Part shown: piece by piece, positions 22,101 through 33,000 of the stretch
Numbering within the stretch: position 1 is the first letter of the stretch
Layout: every line of letters starts with the position of its first letter
Assembly (NCBI GenBank): GCA_903813345.2
Contig: CAIIXF020000009.1
Coordinates: forward strand, 17,015,759-17,079,758
Origin: Owenia fusiformis
Taxonomy: Eukaryota > Annelida > Polychaeta > Sabellida > Oweniidae
Length of the DNA: 64,000 nt
Direction of reading: 5' to 3'
Notes under the pieces: generated by a model
Databases searched by the model: none
What the model saw: only the letters and a program-made list of their open reading frames with translations
Told to the model about the DNA's origin: nothing
Made by a program: the position numbers and the translations under genes

Positions 22101-23619
22101 AGGACGTATCCAAATATGCTCTGGTGTGTTGACTTGCAAAATATGCAATCATTTTTAAATAGGCTATTTGACATGTATTTCTCTCATGAAGGTATAAATA
22201 CAAAAAAATGTTTGAACAGTAAGATGGTTAACAGTAGAAATTGACCCTTCGTCTTTTAGCAGTGCGGAGATAGTTATGACGTGAATTCCCGGGGCGGGAC
22301 ATATAGCCATCGTAAAGATATGGAATATATACCCGATTTATTATGTACCTGAAACCTCATCAAGTATGGAATACATACCAGTGTTTGTATTATATCACGA
22401 TCAGGGGTCAAAAGGTGTTTCAATTATATTTTTTAATTAAAATGACAAGAGGATTTTACCTTTACAATCTTGGGGACCTTTCATGTACCCAAAGAATATA
22501 TTTAATCTATTTTTCAAATTCTTTTGAGCTGAAGTATGTTGCTTAATTCATTATTTACTCTCAGGTACTCTCAATGTCCTATATCACATTGTTGAAAGGT
22601 ATCAATCTTAAACAAACCCATAAGAAAATACTATTGAAATTGTAGCTATTTAATTTACACAATGGAGTATTTAAATATCCACCCATTGGTAAAAGTTGTC
22701 AGTAAACTACTTGAAAGTTTGAGCAAATGATTATATGGCGAAGTATTCAATTAATACTTTCAGACCAGGGTCAAGCATGTGAACAATCGTATAAAAAGTT
22801 AAACTGAGAGATATGTAGTGGAAGAATTAATATATTATTATCATAGTAAAAAGCCCATGAATAAATCAATCGTATCATTGCTGAAACGTTGGAATGAACG
22901 GAAAGATCGGCTATCAACATGAATCTGCACGTTTGAGAAGACAGGTTTAAAATATAATTTGAATATTAAACACGGTTTGCCAATTAATACACTTTAAATG
23001 ACCTTTGGTCGAACATGGAATAGCACTATTGCCCTCTGTGCTGTTTGATTATACTTTTACAGATTAATTCTTCAATAACACAATAGACTAACTACCTAAA
23101 TCCCAAAGGAAAATAGTAATGACCAAGAGACTATACAGAAATGCATTGCCCTTATACAATTCTTAATATAGGATTTTATGGGTAATTTCTCCGTGAAATT
23201 AATATATTTTTCGACGGCAATTATTGCAGTAGTCTGTCAGGCTACGTAAATATATGTAAAAACTTAGGTTTAACGCTCGAAAGAAGCATTTCATGAATCT
23301 ACATTGTGATCATATTTATTCTTACCTTACTTATCAGCTTCACTTTAAACGCACTCATCTGCATTTTCTTATTGTAAGCATCTATTGTTTCCTCCAAGGT
23401 TGCACCAATAGGTGGACCCCGACTTTCACGTCTCCTCGTGACGTCATGAAACTCTGACGTAATTGAAGATATCCTGCCGTCAGCTGCACGCATGTAGATG
23501 GTATTTAAGTGTCGTACAACATTGGGATCTTGAAGAGGGATTCCATTTGAACGTTTCGTCTGGTAGAGTCCCTTTGGCTGAGAACCATTTTTTATTTCCT
23601 CAAGAAATTGACTAGACAT
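8659..23619 (-). CDS. RADIL: RADIL-type Rap1 effector (Ras-associating and dilute domain protein)
   Basis: In vertebrates RADIL binds Rap1-GTP and promotes integrin-dependent adhesion and cell migration at the plasma membrane. Coding exons on the - strand are 23619-23326, 21194-21002, 18630-16520, 15818-15781, 15289-15188, 15045-14895, 14755-14521, 13714-13391, 12758-12618, 12210-10435, 10180-10008, 9042-8903 and 8764-8659. They sum to 5784 nt and predict 1927 residues, all in phase. Domain order is an afadin-like RA (~100-190), RADIL-type RA (~394-500), FHA (~610-725), DIL (~805-1145), Ser-rich linker (to ~1810) and PDZ (~1815-1912). ELVKEALERYGI, YVLCDVIGKFG and SRRFEV are close to vertebrate RADIL. 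The extra N-terminal RA and the length (vertebrate RADIL is about 1,075 residues) are unusual. The start is the first ATG of the first recognised exon; upstream exons cannot be excluded. Confidence 0.88.
9100..9850. mobile_element. TIR DNA transposon, non-autonomous, in a RADIL intron
   Basis: The ends are inverted repeats. The left reads AGGGTGTCTCAAAAAAATGT followed by ACCTAAAAGTATATCAA. The right, reverse-complemented, reads TACAGGGTGTCTCAAAAATG followed by TACCCAAAAGTATATCAA. The left end abuts a TATATATATATA run, fitting TA insertion as in Tc1/mariner-type elements. Inner parts also pair, for example CAGACATTTTTTG near 9170 with CAAAAAATGTCTG near 9775. The longest internal frame, about 65 codons at 9526-9329 (- strand), is not recognised as transposase. 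Confidence 0.75.
10435..12210 (-). CDS. RADIL: RADIL exon 10: long disordered Ser-rich linker
   Basis: A single 1776-base exon encodes 592 residues between the DIL and PDZ regions. It is rich in Ser, Asp, Asn and Lys, with low-complexity patches such as NNNNNDS and a Lys/Pro tract KPVQKQKPKVLPKPKISPKP. RRSLREDSKRD and SKTPFTRESF are possible phosphorylation patches. No folded domain is visible. Vertebrate RADIL has a much shorter segment here. The acceptor is TTTTTCAG before GAT|GATCATGAC and the donor is CAGG|GTAAGT. Codon phase on both sides agrees with neighbouring exons. Confidence 0.82.
12618..15818 (-). CDS. RADIL: RADIL exons 4-9: DIL (dilute) domain
   Basis: Exon 4 (15818-15781) is only 38 bases and encodes DKTSLLSSKHPEK. 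Exon 5 (15289-15188) gives MEGIIPELKYMASWMANSIE and LLHFF. Exon 6 (15045-14895) and exon 7 (14755-14521) give VYHLTK, TTLDITNVAQLHKNVVSQLF and TNTAVFNSLMTK. Exon 8 (13714-13391) carries SGIRYYKWSKGALIRGNLDK and the C-terminal part of the fold. Exon 9 (12758-12618) holds GHGYMVDHTWIEDSAFHEAL. The DIL domain is a helical module shared with afadin and class V myosins. For exon 9 I chose the donor GATG|GTAATA because the later GTACAT would break the frame into exon 10. Confidence 0.82.
12960..13330. repeat. Perfect 47-bp direct repeat pair in a RADIL intron
   Basis: The same 47 bases, starting CTTGTTTAGGACATTGTGTA and ending AAGTATTTT, occur at 12960-13006 and 13284-13330. The 277-base spacer contains a single-arm copy of the CGCCAACC foldback family. 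Identity over 47 bases implies a recent event. Confidence 0.85.
13020..13160. repeat. Single-arm copy of the 5725-5890 foldback family
   Basis: GCATATGAAATCGAAACGCC followed by AACCTATACGTATGACCAAT and CACATTTAGGTTGTGAATAT matches the reverse complement of the right arm of the element at 5725-5890 and its outer flank. The second arm is missing except for GCAAGCTTAAAATCTCTG at the far side. Confidence 0.7.
13822..14399. mobile_element. TIR DNA transposon relic in a RADIL intron
   Basis: The left end TACAGGGTGGTCAAAAAATG and the right end, reverse-complemented TACAGGGTGGTCCAAAAAAT, form inverted repeats. They extend inward through AGTTAACTCC-like and ACACTTTTGTACATCATTCA segments to TATCAATCTGATGGTCATGA-like pairing, so the arms cover roughly 150 bases. 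On the - strand the middle reads TWGDMAETGYENDLRTIANL, faintly like a mariner transposase C-terminus (WG....VY..); it is short and broken. It lies in the intron between DIL exons 7 and 8. Confidence 0.7.
16520..18630 (-). CDS. RADIL: RADIL exon 3: second RA and FHA domains
   Basis: This is one 2111-base exon. It opens with DEVKLDQDDKPLDIAVN, which completes the afadin-like first RA module, then a basic Ser-rich segment (KSLKKKRQKTPRTK, SLRKKRKGKEN). The RADIL-type RA domain begins LPGILKIFGESIAPG near 17932 and runs through EKPLILQSFWKPGEGYSRRF. EVDTVTSGLNANARRML then matches the segment after RA in vertebrate RADIL. The FHA-like domain spans about 17290-16950, from YFLTLQGNDTN past ILPKHCWV to YVFMFKDP. 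The exon ends in the first DIL helices (LLPAYLLPLCVEFSSIRFAQ). The donor is TTTGG|GTGAGT. Confidence 0.88.
18631..21001. other. RADIL intron 2, no feature recognised
   Basis: AT-rich DNA of about 2.4 kb. I found no conserved exon, clear repeat array or RNA gene. Frames near 20374-20610 and 19927-20121 are short and unlike any protein I know. Confidence 0.4.
21002..23619 (-). CDS. RADIL: RADIL exons 1-2: N-terminus and afadin-like RA domain
   Basis: Exon 1 (23619-23326) starts MSSQFLEEIKNGSQPKGLYQ and ends KVKLISK at AAG|GTAAGA. Exon 2 (21194-21002) gives NPAKYEGVLRFFLENGHHRL and GRWGKSLYQVVGRG. That passage, plus DEVKLDQDDKPL from exon 3, follows the first RA domain of afadin/Canoe, with a GVxRFYF-type strand, SLYEV, and then RxLDxDEKPL. 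RA domains are ubiquitin-like folds that bind GTP-loaded Ras or Rap. Because the phases (0, then 1) join to exon 3 without a stop, I assign these exons to RADIL. An independent upstream gene is less likely. Confidence 0.75.
21730..21819. repeat. Near-perfect palindrome built from GATATTCGATGGTTTC units
   Basis: ACGATCGAATATCACTTATG followed by AAACCATCGAATATCAC pairs with GTGATATTCGATGGTTTCAA followed by AGTGATATTCGATCGT. Each arm contains two copies of the CGAATATCAC motif, and a third diverged unit (AGATGTTCGATGGTTT) follows at about 21823. The transcript would form a long stem. Confidence 0.8.
21932..22071. repeat. Long hairpin, about 60-bp arms
   Basis: GGTTATGCACTGGGAGGTTT with TGGATACAGGGAATATCCC and GGGATATACAATACATCTTC on the left pairs with GAAGATATATTGTATATCTC, GGGTATTCCCTGTATCCAAA and CCGTGCATAAC on the right. 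Short mismatches interrupt the stem. It may be a foldback element. Confidence 0.75.
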
Positions 23620-26600
23620 GGTGTACCTTGTCCGTACTTATACAATCCGCACTTACATCTTTAATACAGTCATTCACATCATTTCTTATACCTTCTAAAT
23701 CAAAGACGTCGTTAATTGTTAATCAGATAATTCCCGTTGTACTTAAAATCATCATGCTATATAACATTATATGTGGGATTCTTTGACACTTCTTGTTCCA
23801 ATTTCTTGAGTTAATCATGTATTCTGAAAAATAAATAAACACAGTATATACTAAATAGCCATAAGTCCAATGTTCTTTGTATGGCTGTGAACGTTTCTGG
23901 CACCGCAAATATTTCTTGGATATTGTTTCCATTCAAATCGCATTTCTTCAATTTTCTGAGATAACATCGACAGCTAAATATTTGCATTGTGGCTTGGGTT
24001 AGTTTATCAACTGTAGCGTGTAATAGCAATATACGTTTGTTTCTACAAGAACTAAATGTTCAAGTTGATTAACAATGTGCCCAACACGCAAGGTAGTTGA
24101 AATATCAAGCAATTTCATGGTTTTCACTCAGAAGATTGCATTGTTCCTCGTTGCAGACCCAAAATACTTGCTAGAGTCCACTTACATGACTTATGCATCC
24201 CGATGATGATTGATCCAGTCTTATAATTTGACGGTCTCGAGCAGTTTAGTAAATTGATCCCAAAAGACTTAAAAGAGTGTATTTTTTCATTCAATCGATA
24301 TTACAGGTACATCTCTATTGCTTACCGATTAGCCTTCTATGATTCCAGTAGCTGGACATACCTACACGTTGTTTAGTGTATCATGAACTTCTGCTCTGTT
24401 CATATTTGCTCTTTACACAATAGCCATACAGCCACCTTCTCTACTTGTGTCGTAAGAAATCTTTCTCAAACAAATATAAGACACACTCTAAAATATTCCA
24501 ACAGTGGTCAAGTATGTTTTCGAATTTGTTCAACATAACCCTTTAATTAAGAAAACGTTGTGGCGGTCACACTCTTAAATGTTCTAACCACAACGACACA
24601 ATGGTTGTTATGTTCAAACACAATTTGACCCCACTGGTAAGCATGCTAATGGCTAGTTTGGGAGGGCTCTAAAATATATTAAGTAGTTCTCAAAACAAGG
24701 ATCTCTATTGTGGAGAAACGATTTAATCACAACAGATCCATAAATATTTATTCAAGTAATTAAATTGGAACTAAGTGTGACCAGTGCAGGTTAGATCGAG
24801 TGTTTTCGTTTACATAAACAGAAACGTGGGCACTGTGAAGGCGGATCAAGTACAATCGGCCTCATCACTTTTGAATTCCGTCAATACTTATAACTATGGG
24901 AATCGTCGAGCACATTTCAATAAACGTTTTGATTCATACCATTCATTACCATATGCAGCGGTTATGTCAAGAAGGTTTGGTCTGTACTGGGCCACATCCC
25001 ATTGATTTAACACCCCCGCTCTTTGACACGCTATACATTTATGTCAATTGGACCTACGATTTAAGAAACGAAAGTATTACACCCTTGGCCCTCCTTACTC
25101 CCTGAAACATTATGCATCATTGTTTCTATACTCACATGCAAATTAACTAGACTTTGTACGATTCTTGTCCGAGGCTATTCGGTTTGTGCGCAGTTGTCCA
25201 TATATGGCTCCTATTGCAGAACTTAAGCCTAATTTTCAAAAACATGAGATCTTTCTACATCTAGTAGGATACAGCAAAGTGATTGGGACTTATACTTTAA
25301 ATATAGTTGAATGCATACCACTACTGAGGTATATACCGTCTTAACATCTAAATCGGATCAGCTTTAAATCATATAACTCACCATTAAAAAGTTTCAGGTT
25401 TTCTATTATAAGTAGTGTTTAACAATAAACAGATTGAAGGTTTTTAATAAAGTTAATTATGTTATAGCAATATAATCGCAATTGTTATGGAATTCACCAT
25501 GGGGTTTCATTTCCCAATGGCTCTTGAACGCATATGAATGGTGCCACTGTGCCAAAAAGCCTCCAGCACTCTCCGGAGCACACTGTAGCTGTTGATCAGA
25601 TTACTAGAGTTGTCATATATTTTTATATCATATATTTTTATATTTAAGAGAAAAAAGAAATAATAAGTAATAAAATGTGTTGATTGAATTTTAAAGTGTT
25701 TTAAGAAGCAATCCAAAATCATTGTCTTGTATTGAATATTGCCATTGCGACTTAGTATACTTTTAAAGACACCCATACCATGTGCATTTTTTTCAATAAA
25801 AGGGTAAATCGATGGCTTAGGGCAAATATAAAGCTCAAGCCATCCACATGCGTAATTGCTTATGTTTCCCTACATGTTGATAAACAAGTTGATGAGCAGT
25901 GCCAGATAAGTTACTTCCACATTAATTAAATTCATTTGGCATATTGAAATACTATATCTTAAGTAACTCTGAACGAAACAGTCTTTACTAAGCCTATATT
26001 GTTTTATTAACTGCTTAGCTATCATGTTAATATTATACAATAAGGATACATTTACATACTAATCTTATTCATAGCAACTGACAGATGGGATATTCATGTT
26101 CACAATCAGTCAGACATCCATACCAAGTCCATAAAACATTCACAATTAATGAAATTAGTACCAAGGTTTTCAAGGAAACATGTAAATGTCCTTGTGGTCC
26201 CGCTTGTGGTATAATTTTTGCACTCTGTTTAAGATTCGCTTAAAGGAATATTCCTTGCCAGACCCTTTCTCTCTTGATATGGTAGCTATAATCATATATA
26301 TAGTTTCCATATTTAGCAAAACATGGGAAAATATTTTAATATGGTCAATATTGATCATTTAAAAAGCTAGTGTTTATTTCCAGTAAGCTGCCATCTTTTA
26401 AGATTTCTTGCAGGAAGTGATGTCATCAACTCTCAACTTCTATAACCTTGCTCATAACAGTATAGGAAAGTAGCATAGAATCACTTCTTGACAAGTGATC
26501 ATTACTTTCTGTGCAAAAATATTTTCAGGGCTTGTCAACTTAGAATAAAAGAAGAGATTTTCAGAAGGATTAAATAAGATACAAAGTTGAAAAAGAATAT

Positions 26601-27000
26601 TTAGCTGGTTTTGTAATTCTTAATAGCTCCTCACCTAATGCTATATGCAAAGTTGAGAGTCGATGACATCACTTCCTGTGTGAAATTTTAAAAGATGGCA
26701 GCTTACTGGAATTGAGAATCACATTTCTAAGTGATCAAATTTGACCATATCAAAACATTTTTGCGTGTTTTGCTAAACATGGCAAGCATATATGTGGTTA
26801 TAGCTACCATATGAGGAGAGAGATGGTTTGACAAGGAATATTCCTTTAAATTTCCCTTTGAACACATGTTGTATAAAGGTGTCTTCATACATGGTAGATA
26901 TACAAATTACAGCATTTCTTCATACAATTGTTGATGCCTCATAAGAATGTCATATGTTTAAAATCAATAGTTTGCTCCATCAGTAGAGGCTTTGAAACAT
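23620..27000. other. Intergenic region between RADIL 5' end and INTS1 3' end
   Basis: Both genes are on the - strand, so INTS1 ends here and RADIL begins. I see no additional gene. The RADIL promoter and 5' UTR should lie above 23619 but no convincing TATA or initiator was found. The INTS1 3' UTR should lie just below 27001. A TIR element fills about 26160-26870. Confidence 0.45.
26160..26870. repeat. Foldback/TIR element just downstream of INTS1
   Basis: The left arm (about 26240-26445) contains AAGGAATATTCCTTGCCAGA, ATGGTAGCTATAATCATATA, AGCTGCCATCTTTTAAGA and GTGATGTCATCAACTCTCAA. The right arm (about 26645-26865) carries their reverse complements: TTGAGAGTCGATGACATCAC, TTTAAAAGATGGCAGCTTAC, GGTTATAGCTACCATATGAG and TGACAAGGAATATTCCTT. 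The spacer is about 200 bases with no frame. The INTS1 3' UTR may run into it, since the nearest AATAAA on the gene strand is at 26378-26373. Confidence 0.75.
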
Positions 27001-30000
27001 TTAGACTGTGGTATGCAATGAATTGTCCATGTTTAGTAGCTGCATAGCTTCAGTGATATATGTATGTGTGTCAATGTTCAGCCGAATACCTATAATGAAT
27101 ACCTTTTCCAACAAGACATCAGCCATTTCTGAAAATATGAAATAAAAATCAAAGGTATGTTTAAACATGGGCCATGGTTTAAAGCAACTTTCACATTACT
27201 TTCGAGAAACACTAACACTTTAAATCTCATATTGAATTAAATGTGGATGCAAACATTGATACCAATCTGAATAGTGATAGGGTTATTGAACACATTTTAA
27301 AAACATAAATAACTTCACAATTTGATATCACCAATTATTTTTGAGAATTCTTTTTATTTGTAAGAATATAGGATACATGGATTTATATACTATACATGTA
27401 GATGTTCTAGTAGCACCTTTGCCAGCCCTATATCTCTGATTCTAAATATTCAAAGAAAAGCAAATTGACAAAATGAAGAACTCAGTTCTGTTCAAATGTG
27501 TTGAAATAAAGTAATTTGTTTGATTCTGTGAGGCAATAGAGGGTTTACTACATATTTCTGAAATCTTGTTGAAGTCTCGTTTTTAATGAGATTTTAGGAG
27601 ATCCGAAGTTTTAACCATTAAAAACTTAAATTTTTTTCAATTTGATAATTTATTTGAATTCTATCTGTAGTTTCCTATTAAACCAATTTAAATGTTTAAG
27701 TTTTCTGAAAAAGGTCAGGCTAAATTCCCACTGACAAACAATGTTTTACATTACTCCAATTGGAAATATTTGATAAATCAAGAAATAAAGTGATTTGTAT
27801 CATATGTCCCCATATTATGAATACTATTCTGGCTTATCCAAAACCCCTACTGCAATCTATTTATCCATCTATATAGCAACTCCTCTATTTAATACACAAG
27901 TATTCACACTACTGGATAAGCCAAATTCCTTGACAACTCTTAGGTTATATTGTAAGTTAGGATTCCGGTCATAATTTAATTTATCAATAATCTGTCTCTT
28001 ACCTCTACATAGTAAAGTAAACTCTGCAATGTTGGTGAGTGCAGAGCTGACTACTTCGTAATTACTGCTATCAAGACACTGTAGAATTGTTGGTACAAAA
28101 TCCTTGCCACTCCTGCAATGATGAAACACAACAATTCAAAACTACACTACAACTTGAAAACAGCATTGCAAATAGTATTTGTCTATTTGAGTTATTAAAG
28201 ATTATGTTTTTTACGGAAAACGGTGGCCATTTTGAAATTCAACTGCCAACTTGAGAATTTCTTCTTGAGCAGAGCTCCTTTGTCACTAGGCATGAGCAGA
28301 AAAAATTTGAACCAAATCCATCAAGTGGCACTTGGTTTATTAGAGCTCCTTCATACCAAGGCATCAGTATGTAAAAGTTGAACCAAATCTGTCCACTTGT
28401 ATTCGAGTTATCAAAGATCACGTCTTTTTACAAAAAATTACGCCAAATTTGAAAATTCAGCTGCCATCTTTATAATTCCTTCTCGAGAGGAGCTCCTTTG
28501 TCTGTAGGTATCAGCATATAAAATTTGAACCAAATCTGTCCGCTGGTATTTGAGTTATTAAAGATTATGTTTTTTTGCGAAAAATGGCAGCCATTTTGAA
28601 ATTCTGTGGCCATCTAGAAAATGTCTCCTTGAGCAGAGCTTTTTGTCTCTAGGCATCAGCATTTGAAATGTCAACCAAATTCGACAACCGGTTTTTGAGT
28701 TATCAAAGATTACGTTATTTTACGAAAAATGGTGGCCATTTTGGAATTCAGCTGCCATCTTGAAAATTTCTTCTATAGCAGAGCTCCTTTGTCCCTAATT
28801 TGACATGTTTCACATTAATCAATATTCAATCTTTTCACATAATGATTCCGAGTAAGAGATTTAACCTTAAAAAAGAAGAGGAGACATTCCTGGTTTAAAA
28901 TAATTATATCCTTGTTAAAGTAATTACATGAGAAAGGAAGTAAAGCCCAACTTGAAGAATTATATAAGATATATAGTAGCTTACCCTGGGTTCTGTCTGA
29001 TATGCCTCATGACCAGGGTGAAGGACAGCTTCCTACATTTCTCATCTGTCACAGTCAGCAATCTTTTCAAGTCATCCTGGAGACATATAGCACAATAATT
29101 TATAATCTTAGAAGGTGTCACCGACAGGAGATAGTATAACATCATCATTCAATCTTCCCTATCACAGACAAGATGTCATCTTGAATGTCACAAACTCTTA
29201 ACAATTAGCACAATCACTTTATCTTAGTTGATGATATAAAAAACTCAATTTATATTCAAAAGTGAAGCATATAAATATCAACTAGGTTGACGATTGCATA
29301 CCAAGAAATGCTCAAGAACATCCAGTTTGCGTTTTGAAGTTTCATCTAAGTCAATCAACACGCTAGTTACAGTGGCGAGTGATGAGCCAGCAGAAATATT
29401 CTTAAGGAATGGTGCTAGTTGGGCAAGTCGCCATGGTGAGCTTGGTCTTGGCTGTTCAATGGGGCAATCATCTTCAACTCCATTCTCACTGGCTTCTGTC
29501 TGTTGACGTGGCAAGCCAACACTTGCAATAATGGAACGAACCAAAGCAAAATCGGGGTAGGTCTGTGATATCAAGCTGTTGAAGAAATTGAGAGAATCAT
29601 TTAGTTCATCTGGAATACTTTTTATATCAATATGGGAGGTAATAAAATTGAGTCTTTTAGACTGCCTAAGAGTAAATCAATATTTTGGGAATGCACATAT
29701 AATATGTAATTGCAAGGTAATCAAGCGAGAAAAGTTATTGCCTACTTGAGAGTTGAGAGATGTGATTGCAGTATTTGTGATGCCTCTAAGGGGTCTGCGC
29801 TGATGAAGGAGTTCAGGAACCTCATATATTTGTTCACTAGTGGAGCCACCTGGTGGTCTTTTGTTGCATGCACCTGAAAATAATGGCATATCCCTTTTTA
29901 GTGAAGGAAACCATAAAATAATGAGATCAAAGAGTGTATTTCATGTAAATACGTAAAATACTTCTTGGCTCTATTTGTCTGGGTATTGTAGATCATTCCT

Positions 30001-33000
30001 TACCCTCATGAGCTCAAAGTAGCGATCCAACACTTCAGCTAAAGCTGTAGAGTGGTTCTTGAATATATAAGGTTGTAGAGCATCCATGATGCCCAGGACG
30101 TGAGTGAAGAGCAGGAGGTTGTTCCTGGCCTGAAACTCACCAAATGTGTAATAGGTTCTTCCCTTCAGTAGAGAGGCCATTAGGGGAAGTTGTCTGCAAC
30201 ATTAAAATATGATATCATATAACAGTATTCAGTAACATCAAATATGTTCTAAGATATATTCAGAATGACGATTCAATTAACTCTGAAGAGATGGCCAACT
30301 GATTATTTGATTCACAACTGAACCCATTAAATAGAAATTGTAATCCCTGAATGCTATATCCAGTTCACATTGTTCTAAATACCTGAGGAGCAAAGTTGGG
30401 TGGTGTGCTGCTATCTTTCTCAGGGCTATGTTGGCATCATACATCTTGTTCTGGTACTTCTTGCCCTTCCCAGTATCAGCTAGTGATGTCAACAAGTGGT
30501 GGCTAGCTCTGTCCATCTGGTAAAATACAGGCATCCCATTATACAGTAAAAATTCAAACATCAACGCTAGAAGAGTATTTGGAGGCATTTACGTTTCAAG
30601 GTTTTTTCATTCACAAGATTCTAGTTTTTGAAGAAATGTGAACACATTCTCAATGAATATCTATCGTTCTATTGACCATACAGCTTAATGGCATTCCAGT
30701 AGGTATCAAATAATTTAGCCTTGCAAGAAAGACCATTTGATTGAGATCATTCAATGTTTTTTTCAGGTAAATCATGTTTAGCTATGTTGTAAATCAAGAA
30801 TCGTTATACAGGTATGCCATGTATGGCTTTATGGTAATTCTTGTATGGCTTCATTCATGTATGTTTATACGGGTATACCATGTATGGCTATGTTGCAAAT
30901 CATGAATTGTTATACAGATATGCCATGTGTGGCTATATGGTAATTCTTGTATGGCTATACAGGTAATTCATGTATGGCTATGTTGCGAATCATGAATTGT
31001 TATACAGATATGCCATGTGTGGCTATATGGTAATTCTTGTATGGCTATACAGGTAATTCATGTATGTTTATACGGGTATACCATGTATGGCTATGTTGTA
31101 AATCATGAATTGTTATACAGGTATGCCATGTATGGCTATATGGAAATTCTTGTATGGCTATACAGGTAAATCATGTATGGCTATGTTGTAAATCAAGAAT
31201 TGTTATTCAGGTATGCTATGTATGGCTATATGGTAATTCTTGTATGGCTATACAGGTAAATCATGTATGTTTATACGGGTATACCATGTATGGCTATGTT
31301 GTAAATCAAGAATTGTTATTCAGGTATGCCATGTATGGCTATATGGTAATTCTTGTATGGCTATACAGGTAATTCATGTATGGCTATACAGGTAATTCAT
31401 GTATGGCTATGTTGTAAATCATGAATCGTTATACAGGTATGCCATGTATGGCTTTATGGTAATTCTTGTATGGCTATACAGGTAAATCATGTATGGCTAT
31501 GTTGTAAATCATGAATCGTTATACAGGTATGCCATGTATGGCTTTATGGTAATTCATGTATGGCTATACAGGTAAATCATGTATGGCTATGTTGTAAATC
31601 ATGAATTGTTATTCAGGTATGCCATGTATGGCTATATGGTAATTCTTGTATGGCTATACAGGTAATTCATGTATGGCTATGTTGTAAATCATGAATCGTT
31701 ATACAGGTATGCCATGTATGGCTTTATGGTAATTCTTGTATGGCTATACAGGTAATTTAGATGAAGCAAAAATAATGTATCCATGAAATCTTAGACAGGT
31801 TTACTTTTAATTTATTTAATTATCCACACTAACCTTAAAATGCGATAAAATAATATTACATTATTTTGGTATTATTTTTTGCAGCAAGTACATGTACTTA
31901 TTCAGATGGTAATATTTATTACCTGGGAACTAGTTGAGGCTGCCAGCATAGAATGGTTGAAGAGAAAGTTGCAGTCATCCAACATGTTAATTATATTTGG
32001 CTTCTCTGTGTACAGACTCAATAGCAAACTCTCACACACCTTTCCCTCTTTCTCTGGTCTGCAAAACAAGCAAAACATCTGTTTTAATCGGATTTGATAT
32101 TTGGGAGCTTTATTATACTCGTTCAAGTAAATAAATAAGAAAAGAAAAAATCCATGCCTTGCTGTTGCTAGATTGTCAAATATTTTGCAATTGCCGAAAA
32201 ACTCACTTGTCTCTTGAGGAAGCCAGGTAATGAACCACAGCTTTGGTGCACTCCTGGCTTCCCTGCAGACAGTGTAGGAGCAGGAGAAGTCTCCTTGCTA
32301 ACAAATGCTGCGTTGACTTCTCATCAATCTGTATCAGCTCTGACACAATGTACCTGGTAATCACTCGTGCTTGTTGTGGCGATACCTTCAGTACTTTCTC
32401 CACAACTGCGTTCTAAATAAAAGTAAAAACAAGGACACAAGGAACTTGAAAAACAGAACAATTTAACAATGCAAGAAAACGGCTACTCCACTAAGTAGAA
32501 AATTACACCAAACAAAACATGTTTTGATAAATAGGGGAAATCTTGAAAATTTCTTCTTCGACACAGCTCCATTGTCTCTAAATTTTAGTATGGTGGCCAT
32601 TTTAAATTGAGTGGCCATGTTAAAAATTCCTTCTAGAGCAGGTCCTACACACATAAGGTATAAGCCTATAAAATTTGAACAAAATCCATCAACCAGTATT
32701 TGAGTTATCGCCCAGACACATCAATGGATGGACAGCTTCTCTATCATATCCCCCTCGAACTTTGTTGAAAATGTCTTGTGAACACTTTCCTAAATAATTT
32801 GCATACCAAGCAATATTGATTGTATATTACAATCTCCCCGACCTATAAGTCACATTTCAAAGAACATTAACTTTTAAGTTGGTAAATACTTCTTTAAACC
32901 ACATTTCTGGATGCAATTTTACATGTAGACTTCAAATTTGATATCATTTAAACTAAATTTTGAATATTTAATGAAGTAAATCAAGATTATTTCTCTTCGC

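Larger units (their letters stand above)
21195..23325. other. RADIL intron 1 with two long hairpins
   Basis: The intron is about 2.1 kb. Apart from the hairpins at 21730-21819 and 21932-22071 and a T/A-rich low-complexity stretch (21540-21720), nothing was recognised. Confidence 0.45.

Noticed and set aside
31154-31372. A + strand frame with repeating YGYMVILVWLYR-type peptide.
   Set aside because: It is a by-product of the intronic minisatellite at 30785-31765, with no start context or splice sites.
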